64,000 nucleotides of DNA. It comes from Paragonimus westermani. Taxonomy: Eukaryota; Platyhelminthes; Trematoda; Plagiorchiida; Troglotrematidae. Location of the stretch: assembly GCA_008508345.1 (NCBI GenBank), contig QNGE01000775.1, forward strand, positions 42,999 to 106,998, given 5' to 3'. Under the pieces are notes generated by a model. That model was not told where the DNA came from, did not search any database, and saw only the letters and a program-made list of their open reading frames with translations. Shown here in pieces: positions 12,601-23,900 of the stretch. Each line of letters opens with the position of its first letter. Positions within the stretch are counted from its first letter, which is position 1. The position numbers were made by a program, and so were the translations under genes.

Positions 12601-15600
12601 TAGCTTCAATAAGAACGAACCTTGATTGTGGTACTTCTGTCGAAACACACTGGACGTTAGTATATCTGAATGCGATGGCTTAGACAGCTTGTACGGTGTG
12701 TTCAACTGACAATTATTAGGATTTCAGACAACACCCCTTCAGTATTGTTAATACTATTCGATTTAAAACCAAGATGATCATTTACCTGTTTAGCTACGAT
12801 AACCATACTCGAGAAGCCAGTTTTACTGCTCATCCAAACATTTCTAGATATATGGCAGATTACTGATAACTAGGGTCCGATTAACTTGTAGTGGATACAA
12901 CTTCTGGTACAGTTGTCGTATGCCCAACTCGGATAATAAGTGGACAAATCACTGTTCAGTCTACATAGGAAATAATTCTGAATAATTTTACCACATTGGG
13001 GGACGTTAAAATGAGAGAAAAAATCGAAAATTAACGCCTATTTTTGAGTCACACTGTTTAGTTTGAACTCAGGGCAGATCGTCAATCAAGATGACGTAAT
13101 GCAGATTTGATTGCAGGGAATTGTGTTCGATTTTGTCATTGCGAGGGTCAACGCCATAGTCATTCATCGCATAGATTGATCTTTTGTACAATTGAGAAAT
13201 CACCAAGTAGGGGAACGTGAAACAGACTGTCACCCACTAAAATTTTAGTACCGTAAGAGTAGAATATTGGTGAAGCATGTTCACCTTGTAAGGTATCTAT
13301 AACCGTGGAAATGAAACACGAGAAAACAGAACGGTTAGAAGTCAAGTGAAATAGTTATCGATAATTTCTAAAATTACCACAGGATCTTGGTTAACAAAGA
13401 AAGCACCGTTGATGCTTTTCACGTATTTGTAAGAGATACGTGACGAGTGGCTGAAAAACTATTAACGACCGTGAGCGGTCACACTGTAGTCATGCGAAAA
13501 GTTAGAATTGTTTTTGTTCTGGGTCTTTCATAAGCTAAGCGTTAAATAACCGATGAAACGGATATTCGGTTGAAGTACGTACAACGATTATCTGGTTGTC
13601 TGTTAATGTGATATAGTTTGTAAAATTCAAAATCGAAAGGCAGCCTAGGATATATCAAAAAATCCACTTATGAGTTCGTTCTTCAGTAAGAAGGCTACGG
13701 TGGCTCACCAAATTCATTGCCTCTGTCCCATATGAGTCGGCTTAGAAATGAACGATAATCACGAAATACGGCTGAGTTAAAAATTGTGGGACACAACCAT
13801 TAACATTCCACATTGCTACTGCCTTTTGTTTCGAACGATTTTGGCACGGTAGAAATCCCGAAGAATTTCTCATTAGGCGTTGACATCGTCGCCGCGGTTT
13901 CAGCATGATCATGCTGACCATTAGGATTGTTGTCCACTAATTTCTTTATCGGTCTCTTCATACAATTTCGTTCTAAACATATATAAGTTTATCTCTCGTT
14001 TCATTTTTATATTATCTTCCCTCAAACGGAAACGTTAGTAAATTGTCTCGTCAGGATTTGCCGATTCCATGTGTAGAGTGAACCAACACTGTTCAAGTTT
14101 TGCCAATGGTTCCGTCACGACACTTTGATTCGGCGTAAGTGTACATGGTCAATTTCGTAGTCATGTTTCTGGTTGAGACGTCTTAACAACGCACTGTCGC
14201 TGATGGGTAACTAACACAACCTGCTGTGGCAAAACGGAAAACAAAAGCGCCAAACAGAGATTAACGTCGAGGAGCACAACCATGCTTACCGCAGCGATAA
14301 TGCACAGGACAGGATATCACGAGAATGAGCAACGATTAGAAACCGCGTAACACAGAATCTGTGAAGACTGGTTTCCAAATGATTTACTGTCTGCTCAACA
14401 AAAAACACGACACTTCCAGCCTACAGCTGTGTTCACAGGTTTTGAGGTATGTCGAGTCAAGATCACTTCCAGAACTGATCAAATCTGCGCACAGGGACTA
14501 AAACTGTGAGGAACTGGAGTGCAGTTTGAATAGTAAGAAGGACAACATCAACTTTCTTCTACAAACCTGTAGATTTTTGGACTGTACCTAAAACTTATCA
14601 TTCTCGGAGCATAACGTTGTCGTCTAAGCGGGAATCCAACGATGGTGCTCACGTCGGTTTGCGCAACTGATCGGTCTGTCACCTCGGCATGACAATAAAT
14701 TCCATTAAGAGAATCTAGGAGAGGTGACCACGTCACGGAAATTCTTCACAGATGACACAAATGCCAGCCCTTCGTTCTAATTTTGCCCGCAGTTACAGAA
14801 CGTGTTTTACTCCTGACAAAGAAGGTTCTTCAGGCCAGATAAACCAGCTACAAAGTTGGCGGTCTGTAAGGCAGGCTAGAAGCAAGCAGCTAGACGAATC
14901 AAAATGCAGTTGGCCGTTGGTCGAGTGTACACAAACAGGGGTCAGTACGAGATTCGAATTGCTAAACGCATTAAATCTGGGACAACTGAAAGGTGATACG
15001 AAAATGAGGCCGACACAGTTAACTTGATAAGTTGGTAAGAGAGTTTATTAATTTTGAGGAATCGTAATTTTGATCTAGTGATACTGTTGTTTCATTCAAT
15101 TATTAATGCAAGTCAGTTTGATCAAATCAAGACTGCCTACCACGTGTCAGAATTCGGCCTCATCATACCTACATACAGCCCACTTAGTCTTCGTAACCTG
15201 AACAATCTCTGCAGCAAAGCTCTTCTGCATACACCTAGACTCTGCGCTAATCGCTTCAGCATCTTACAGGTAGATTTCATGAACTGTGCCAAACGCGTGA
15301 CCGGCGATTGCAAAAGCCTTCATCCTGACCTCCTTCTCTCTCATGTTCATTCGGTATTTCTCTATCCAACCGCCAAATTCTCCTTCTCAATGTGAACTAG
15401 TGAACAGCCCTTGTATTTTGTCTCACTAAAATGATTTCCAGTTCTCCCGACAGCTAAGGAATCCTTACAGCGAACCAAGATTCTATGTAGTGCACTCTGC
15501 TTCTGAGAAGCAGCACTAATGTGTACTTAGCTCAAAACCCTACGAATAATCGCTGACTTCTCTTCCTTGAGTGAAACAGAAACGGTGCTCTTCCACTTCC

Positions 15601-16203
15601 TTGCTGCTCATGTTGCTGGATTGAGTACCCCTTTTGATGGTCATTTAAGTTGTTTAGAGTAATCACTGCATACTTTCGTGCTATCTTTAGGTCAGCAGCA
15701 TATACACAGAACTGTATAAAAAAACTGACCTGTCACTGATAACATTAACCTAATTAGGGTGAGTACATTAATGGTGAGAATGTTAAGTGCGTGTGTGCCT
15801 TTGCGATAAACAATAATCTTGAGGTGGTATCCAGTCCTACAGCAATACATTTCACTTCCTACGGCTGAATAACCTTTTTGACTGGCTTAGCTTTGTTTTT
15901 TGGAGTGTTGCGCTTCGTTAACAACACGTTACAAAGACATTTGTATCGTACTTGATTCTAGGCATGAATGTTTTGTCTACTCTCACGTACAGGTAAGTGA
16001 GATATGAGGCGGTCCTTTGACGTCAGAATCATCATCTTTTAGAGTTGTTGGAAGTTTAATTCTGTAAATTTTGGGACATCATCTAAGACGATCCATTTCG
16101 ATATTTTGGGATGCGAACTGACATTTCACTTTATCGGTTACCAACTGTGGGTCTCTTATCTACAAAGCATCAAAATCAAAATAGTCAATAAAATAGTCCA
16201 CTA

Positions 16204-16310
16204 AAATCGATTGAAAAATGGTGTAGCGAACAAGCTCATTTTCCGTTATTCATCATCAGGCTAATTACATAACATGTATATGGAATTGTCGGAAGAAGTT
16301 CAGTGTATTC
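16204..16310 (-). repeat. Dispersed repeat with CCTGATGATGAATAAC motif, copy 1
   Basis: The minus strand reads ..ACATGTTATGTAATTAG CCTGATGATGAATAACGG then TTGTTCGCTACACC. The same order of blocks occurs at 40672-40790. This motif arrangement is seen at the ends of many fluke repeats, but I cannot name the family. No open frame. Confidence 0.5.
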
Positions 16311-17116
16311 GCTTTGTACGATTTAGTGTGTAGAGTGTTTGTTGTCCGGCCTTGAGTCTTCGACGAATGTTTCAATCAGCTACAGTTACGAATACAGATT
16401 GTGGTGCCAGACCAACCTACTGTGTTCTTTTCTTAAATGGCTATGGTGAACGAGGTTGAACGGTAAAATACATGTTTAAATACATGTGGAGTAAAACCCA
16501 CCTTATTTGAAAAGCTAATATGTAATTAGCCAACCAGTCTCCGAATTGACAAAAGTGTGCCCATCCAGGCGACATCCTCGCGGTCGTCCAACCAAAATCG
16601 TTTATCGCAGTAGAGTGTATTTGGAACAGCCTATCACATGCTTTTGAGTATCTCTTAGAGGATGGTCAGTCAGCGCGAGATGATGGGCCATACTATCACC
16701 TTTGGGCTCTCTTCAGTTTCTGGCAGGCAACAACGAGGCAACTGATCCGAGATCCACACTTTCGTTCCAGATCGGCAGACCACAGTTACAGAAGTTGTCA
16801 CGTTTAAATGAAGTTAATGAGTGACTTGGGGGTATCGATTTAACCTCACCAGTCACTCGAAAAGATATAAACTGAATAGGCAGTATCTTCCTCATGAAAC
16901 GTCGAGTCAGCGCCAGTGATTACTAACTTAACTCAATCGTTTACCATGAGCAAACAACTGAGTGGTAGTCATCGATCATTAAGCGTGTACGATAGAGTTT
17001 GCACGCCTCAAGACCCTGTCCACATGGCACCTATTAAACGTCCGGTGCCCATTAGTGTGTAGGTGAAGTATGAATGATCGCTGGTTACGGTCAAATTGCG
17101 AGAACATGTGCGACAC

Positions 17117-17401
17117 ATTGTCACTGACCTCAAAAGCAGGTAAACCGCACAACACAAGTTTATCCTTCCAAAACAAACACCGTACAACTAGCGTCGACCT
17201 TAATTGGTCTCATCAAACAGAGATAGTCGAACCGAACTACCAACTAGATTAACGTTTATACCGAAAACTGAACTTTTATTCATTTGGTTACACCGGTCAC
17301 ATTGCCGTCACTTCAAATGGACAACGCTAGTTGTACGGTGTTTGTTTTGGGAGGATAAACTTGTGTTGTGCGGTTTACCTGCTTTTGAGGTCAGTGACGA
17401 T
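17117..17401. repeat. Foldback element with 78-bp terminal inverted repeats
   Basis: The arms 17117-17194 and 17324-17401 are reverse complements with about two mismatches; they contain CTTCCAAAACAAACACCG and its complement CGGTGTTTGTTTTGGGAG. They enclose a 129-bp unique centre. No coding frame or target-site duplication was recognised. It could be a small non-autonomous DNA element (MITE-like) or a simple inverted duplication. The near identity of the arms suggests a recent origin. Confidence 0.85.
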
Positions 17402-20153
17402 GTGAAGTCGACTAGTGGGAAAAATGCAAGATCTTTATTATTGATCAGTCCATCATATTGAAGCGAAGACACGAGAATACAAAAAGTAGGGAGATATCGT
17501 AGAAGAAAGGGTAGCTATTAAAACGCAATAGCCACTTTAGATATTGCTGGTACTTATCCAAAAAAACACGGTTATCGGAACATTTACGGTGAAGACTACG
17601 CGTAGCAGAAGTATGGATCAAAAGCAGAAATAAACCCTGACGATTCGTATTTGTGAGTACTCTGACCTTTCAATAAAGTTCGGTTACGCTTCCTACTGAA
17701 CGAAAAGGCCCCGAGATTATCATTCTGACATGGCAACCCACTATGAAATGCCACCGGTTAACGGAGTTTGGGTATCCAGACTCCAGACCAACGACAACTC
17801 CACTTCCAGCAACCAAGTGAACTTTTTATAACCCCAATTATCGGTCGACGTGTTCCACAACAATTCTAGGTTACTGTCCCGAATGATCAACAGTGGAAGT
17901 TGTTTCACGCGTCCATTAGCAAGAATGTGAATATGTTGACACTGGATTGTGGGATTCCAATCTGTTGTCTACTGTATAGTGAATAAGTAGTATGTCACAA
18001 GCCGAACGCATGCAAACTAAAGGACAGTTCTCAATACCAGAAATATCAAGATCAACGATTGAAAACGCTTATATGCACCATGCAGAACTTGTCAATGAAA
18101 AGAATGGTGTTGAGCTACTCTCAAGAGAAGTGACTACATATCGACCATATAAAACAGTGTTTGTGTGGTCGAGCGTGTTCACATACTTCGAAATAGATAT
18201 CAAGAACCAAACTTCCCAGACCAGATGTCTTTTGCAATCGCGACTGTGTTGTTGATAAAACTGTCAACTTGAAGACATGAAAATTTCCATTTTATTTTAA
18301 CCGAACATCCACTGGTTTCACACAATGTGTACCAACAATATCAAGGAACCTGCTCCCGCAGAATTTGATTGCTCCTTCCGATCTCTCGACAGTGTGGACA
18401 AACTGATTTAATCTCAAAAGTATTTATTCCCTATTACCCTTCACTGGTGCTGACAGCTGAATAATAATCAATCACCAAATGCAATTCGGCGGTGACAGTC
18501 ACTGTGAGTAGGGTCCACGCCTGAAGAAACGAAAGAACGAATCATTCAGGCGAACCAAACTGTGTGAAACAAACAGAATTTCATATCAGACAAGTGAACT
18601 ATTGAACTGATCGAATAGCTCCAAGGTAAATTTTTACCAAGGAGCACTTTAAAGTATACTGGTGTTGAGTAATCTAGCTCCTGAGTAGTCAACCAAGTTC
18701 ACACACTGTTGAGGTCAGAACTATAAATGTGTTAGATGTGTAAACCTGGGACATCTACAGAGATTCGTAGAGCGGTCCTCACAACTCAAAACCACAGCAG
18801 CTTACATCTCACAGATTAAAACTCCCTTTAGATGATAGTTCATAGGGTTAATAACTCAACAGTGACGTCAAAAAAATCCTGACAGTTAACTGTACCATAT
18901 TCGGTTTCTTATAGCAAAGTCAGTCCAACGTATCCTATCGTTCTTGATGAACAATATCACTGGTGCTTTTGCGATACGTCCCTCCGTCTCAAACAATGAG
19001 CGATGTAATCATTACAAGCCTGTTCACTGCTCAGAGGTGACCGTGGACTGAATAACCATTATGGGTAAGTCTGCAAACGCTGAGTCCACCAAATTGGACC
19101 TTCCATACCCATGTCATGTCGGATAAGAGCTATCAGGGGCCAAATTCCTTAGTAGTTTTTTAGTGTTCCCAATAATGAACGGCGTTGTAATGAAAGCAAA
19201 ATTATGAATCCTGGTTAGGTCCGGCTGATAAGCTCGTGGATAGCTGAGATCTGAACTGTAGGACCTATGGCCGGAGGGACGTAGAAGAAAGAAACTTTCA
19301 GGGGTTTTAACTTGCTGGATTATGGGCAACTGGGGTATTGGACTGTCGGGAGTTGAACCATTGGAATTTTGGCTTTCGGTGCCTTGAACGACTGACAACC
19401 TACAGAGGTAGCTGTCTTTTGTAATACTGAGTGGTATACTTCCCACTGATCATCAGAAACTCTTCATCAAACTTTTACCGAGAGCACCAATTCGTGCCTA
19501 AATGGAGCAACTTAGTCCTGGGCTTCGAATCAACAGTTACCAACAACCCGGAGAATCGGTTACAGTTTGAAAATTTATGGGACCGACTAAAAGAGCGTAT
19601 TTCTACAGCTGAGTATAAAGACCGGTGGTTTTTAGTCCGAATAATGAGTTTAGTACATAGTTATCCCAATGTGTTCACCCAGAAGAGTTCACGCAAAAAT
19701 CAACATGAGCAATTCGTCCATAAAAAAACAAACAGCATTGAAATCAGTTTCGGAAGTGTTGTGGCGAACAAACAGAAACATGTACGAGAAGTGAAATATA
19801 ATCTTTTCAGTTGACAAAAACTATCAGGAGGGTGAGCTGAAAACCAACCAACAGTTGCGGTATAAGATCAAATATTTGGGTGAAGCTTGACAATCAAACA
19901 TTTACCCGTAAGAACTGAGCAAAATATCTGTGAAAGTACAAGTTGGATTTGCGATCGATACACGAAGACTAACTAACAGGCCTCTCTCATGATAATAACC
20001 AGCAATTCGTGTCACATGATTTTCAATTTGGACTCTACGAATTGGGCCAATGGTAGTCTTGACAAGAATTCACAAGGTGTATCATACATTGGCATCCAAA
20101 TTAGCGTATATTGCAGGATTAGAAAGGAGACCGGTAGAAGTGCCGAAATTTTT
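17402..20153. other. No recognisable gene; region beyond the NBAS 3' end
   Basis: Contains the unassigned frame at 19431-19814 and an 87-codon frame at 17992-18255 without known motifs. No convergent gene could be identified. Confidence 0.6.
19431..19814 (+). CDS. Unassigned 127-codon open frame
   Basis: A plus-strand frame opening with GTG, downstream of and antisense to NBAS. The interior (ENLWDRLKERISTAEYKD, RWFLVRIMSLV) is protein-like in composition, but no family is recognised, no acceptor or donor was established, and the opposite strand is open for 110 codons over the neighbouring stretch. It may be an exon of an unknown gene or chance. Confidence 0.2.
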   Translation: MVYFPLIIRNSSSNFYREHQFVPKWSNLVLGFESTVTNNPENRLQFENLWDRLKERISTAEYKDRWFLVRIMSLVHSYPNVFTQKSSRKNQHEQFVHKKTNSIEISFGSVVANKQKHVREVKYNLFS

Positions 20154-20159
20154 TTTATT
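20154..20159 (-). promoter_or_regulatory. Candidate NBAS polyadenylation signal
   Basis: AATAAA on the minus strand lies 126 nt downstream of the NBAS stop codon. Its position suits a short 3' UTR. No cleavage site can be fixed from sequence alone. Confidence 0.5.
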
Positions 20160-20284
20160 ACAATCTCCTGGAAGTAAAAAAGGTAGCTGATAAATATATG
20201 AAATAAAGATAACCGGCATGTAGCCGAAAGGCAACGACCAATGAAATTGAATAGGCACAGCATATGGATCACAATCGTCATGTT

Positions 20285-20926
20285 TCAAACAGTTTTCGGT
20301 TTGGTGATTAAGGTGACCAGTGTTTCCAACGACACATGCTCCATAGGGCAACCATGTACCGAACACGCTAGTCGAGTAGCCTCAATCCATAAATCGGCTT
20401 CGCGAAGTAGCTGCAAACAATGCGAACCGAATATGTGACACCGACACGAAGAACTGGACTGTCGAAGATAGAGGTCTATAGCTGTAAAAATCCGATCGAA
20501 CAGAGTGAGACAGTGCAAAGAAGCTTCTTGGACTAAATCAGTGAACAGATCGCCGTGTGAAAGGACGAAAAATCGACAAGCTTCCATGTCTATTTGTGAT
20601 TCAATCAATGGGTTCTTTTGTTGTGACAAACAGGTTAGGGATTGTAAAACAAGATCACGATTCGGCTGCAACAGACAGGCACTGTAAACAGTTGCCAGTA
20701 AGCACAAAGGCCAAGAAAATTGACCATCTGAATGCTCGCCTTTGTTGGAATGTAGATATTTCTTTAAGTAAAGCAGGCCGCTGAAAGCAAGACCTGGAGG
20801 AGGCAAGCAACCGTATTTTATCCACTGATTCAAAAGAAGCTCGCGCGTGAGATGGCCATCAGAGATCAAAAACAGTCCGGACTGAATGCCGAAGTTAAAC
20901 CATTGGCTCCACAGTTTTTTCTCCAC
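20285..20926 (-). CDS. NBAS: NBAS terminal exon L (C-terminus and stop)
   Basis: This exon encodes about 213 residues to TGA at 20285-20287. KKLWSQWFNFGIQSG corresponds to human NPWVRLATVMLTR, and the end HCLQLLREADLWIEATRLA corresponds to LGRHLREAGHEAEAGSLLLA near the human C-terminus. The start is set at CTCAG|GTGGAG (phase 0, after exon K). Alternative acceptors are 20947 (phase 0) and 20973 (TTGCTCAG|TC, phase 1, usable straight from exon J). The last has the best polypyrimidine tract (TTTTGTCCCTCCACTCCC). Confidence 0.85.
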   Translation of the reverse strand: MEKKLWSQWFNFGIQSGLFLISDGHLTRELLLNQWIKYGCLPPPGLAFSGLLYLKKYLHSNKGEHSDGQFSWPLCLLATVYSACLLQPNRDLVLQSLTCLSQQKNPLIESQIDMEACRFFVLSHGDLFTDLVQEASLHCLTLFDRIFTAIDLYLRQSSSSCRCHIFGSHCLQLLREADLWIEATRLACSVHGCPMEHVSLETLVTLITKPKTV

Positions 20927-23900
20927 CTGAGCATCATTTCCAAAAGAGTAAGTTTCCTGAGACATGCTTCTGACTGAGCAATCTATTAGGGAGTGGAGGG
21001 ACAAAATCAAACACTGAGTATGATAGTCGACCTGGATCACTCAACGGAAGAAACCATGCACAACAGGTTACCTCTAACGTAAAACGCCTTATGATGTGTT
21101 ACATCATTAAAAAAACAGCCGACGCCTGTGCAGAAAAACAACGAAGATTATAAACAGGAGACAATGGTTCCATCCGTTTGAAGAATTACGGATGAAAGAA
21201 AGGAATGAGGCGATTATCCGCCTGTATCGTAAAGACGGTGGTTACGTCACGAGGAGGCAGTTAATTAAAATTAATCATTGTAACAACCTCACATACTACG
21301 TTCGAGAAACAAGAAGCATGCATGACAGCGTTGCATTTTACAATCCAATGACACGGTAACTTCGATAAGTCCAGTGTCAAACTGACGAAACTCCAACGTG
21401 ATGAACAGTCACTGCAAGGGCACAACCATGGTCATGGAGTAAAGGGCACCCAGTTTTTTCAATTTTTCTATACGCAAGCGAACGTATAAGGCCGTTTGGG
21501 CATGCATAAAATCAATCGAATCAATCTGACAGGGTTCAGCGGCAGTTAGATTCACATTTCTAAATTTAGCAAGTCATTAAATGTGAAAACATACGAACCA
21601 GAGACTGGTTTTACTGGCCTAAGCATATACGACAATTTAGCCAATGTTTTGACTTCATCGCATTGTTTGCTGTGACGAAAAGTATTCACTCGGTTATGTT
21701 CAGTGAAATTAACCTTTTGTGAACCAAGTGTCTCCAAAGGTTACGCAAACACGCTGCATTGGTCCGTAACCTCAGATTACAGTTTGTGTAGAACTAACCA
21801 AAAATGGTTAAAGATGCACCTGTACCCTGATTTCGAATCCTGACATTCATCTCGCCGACAAATTTACCAAACTGTTCTATTCAAGTATGGGCGATTTTGC
21901 CAAATATTTACATAAAAATGTGTCCCTGAAGATTATCTAGACATCATTTTGCCATAGCACACAATTTTGATTACTTTGATTACTTTCCACAACAAACGAA
22001 GCGTAGCAGAAGAGGTTTGAATGCCGGTAGTCTCAGACAGACTGGTTTTCTGTTTTGATGCGTCCCAGTCTACTCCATCCGCTACTTTATGCGTTACACA
22101 GCCCACTCGTTTGCTCAACTTATGACATCGAACTCTTAGGGGTTGTGATTTCTTGTATTTGGGCGACTTATTATGGAAGATGAGTTTTCAAAGTCGCCCA
22201 AGTGAGTAAATTCAAGTTATGCATAAAACAAGGCTATGATGGATCATGGGATAGACCAGTTAACCCCTCAAACTACCCGGCTTGACTATCACATGTAACA
22301 GAACGCGCACCGGTAATTGTGGCCTTAGCTGTGAGCAGTGCATCTGTGGTTTTATTATGTTATATGCAGGCGTGAGAACACCGATGAGTTCTTTTCTTCC
22401 TGTTGACTATAGGGTTATTTTGTAGATTATTAACCACGGCAAGCCGTACGCCAGTTGGGTACCTTTCTGGAATCAAAGTCTGTGCAGTGATGCTGTTATG
22501 AAGCCTAGGCTTTAGGAGGGCACGTGCCAAACCGCGATGTATTATGCTCACTCAGACTAGTCATACGATTTCAGTGTCAAGACCTTCACACATTAGCTAA
22601 ACTTCTAATAAAAAGGCCCAACTACATACTTTTTCATTTAACCTTCATTTCAATATTATTATGCAAGCATATCCTTAAATACGACTGCACCATATCTGAA
22701 ACAGCTGCCGTGCATTCAACAGCGACAAACCAATTCCGGGATTGTTGTCCCGAAGTGTTTCATCCAAAAGTAAACCATCTCAATGCCGTTGAAAAATTCG
22801 TATTAGTTAGCAACTGAGGACAGATGAAGTATGTCATAAATTATCATCCACTTAGTGTCTTTAAGAAGTATCGTGGAAAAATGAATGGAAAACTGTTCTA
22901 CAGTAAAAAGCCCGTTTTGTGATTTGTGGAGCAGTAACCCGATAAAAACAAATGTTTTATGTGATCCAGTGATGAGAGTAAACGAAATGCTCGTACCTCA
23001 CAATGTCCCCTCGTCACCTGAAGAAAATAGTTCTACAAGCAGGGTCCGTAAGTATGTTTTCAAATAGACTCCGATTTGAATTCTGTCTGTTGTATTTGTA
23101 ATGTAATAGTGCTATTCACAGCGTTGCCGAAATTACAGTTGCACCAGTGAAATCGTCTCTTCCTTATTGTTCACGGTAACAGAAGCTGAAGGCTTATAGT
23201 GCATAAGGCAGTGTGGCCGCTATTGAGCTGGTAACCTCATTGCATAGCTTGATCATTAACTTCCAGGAAATCCCATGTAGGTCACTGGATGCACACAGCA
23301 CCCTTCAAGAGGATATCGGATTAGGAGATCACTCTTTGAAGAGATATGGGGCTTTGGATCCATAACATCGCACGTCATTACTTTTAAGCCAAGTTCGACA
23401 GAATGCTTGTAATCTGGAGGGTTCACTACACCGTGACCTCTTGAGGGCACCGACTGGCGTCAATCAAGCAAATACTGTTCCTCCTGAGAAGAGGATGAAG
23501 TAATCTCATTATCGCTCGTACGGTGGCATCCCACCAGACCATGTGCCAAGGGATCTCCTAGAAATCAACGAACAAGCCATACTGTTAGCTAACGAATTCT
23601 GTAGCAATCACATTGACTCTTAAGGTCGCCTTAAACATCAAATCCGAAGGTATTCTGTCCAAATTTGACTCCACATGCCACAGAACATTAGACAAGAGTC
23701 GAATAGAATCGTAACCTAGATTGAAAAACAAACATTCACATATTGACCTGAATAGGTAATTCGCCGAATAAAGAGCGTGTAGAAACAGGCCGAACGCGTT
23801 TTTAAAACACCAATAATACGTAAAAAAGACGAAAACGGAAAATTCGAACACCACTGTGCTTTTAAACGAGTTGAGGAAACAGACGAGGAAACCCGTTCTC

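Larger units (their letters stand above)
9231..17116. other. No recognisable gene
   Basis: AT-rich sequence with scattered short frames. Adjacent plus-strand frames at 14752-15027 (91 codons) and 15054-15395 (113 codons) were read and show no known domain. Repeat copies at 12505-12600 and 16204-16310 are listed separately. Confidence 0.6.

Noticed and set aside
20241..20784. Several plus-strand frames over the last NBAS exon
   Set aside because: They are antisense shadows of the conserved minus-strand coding sequence.
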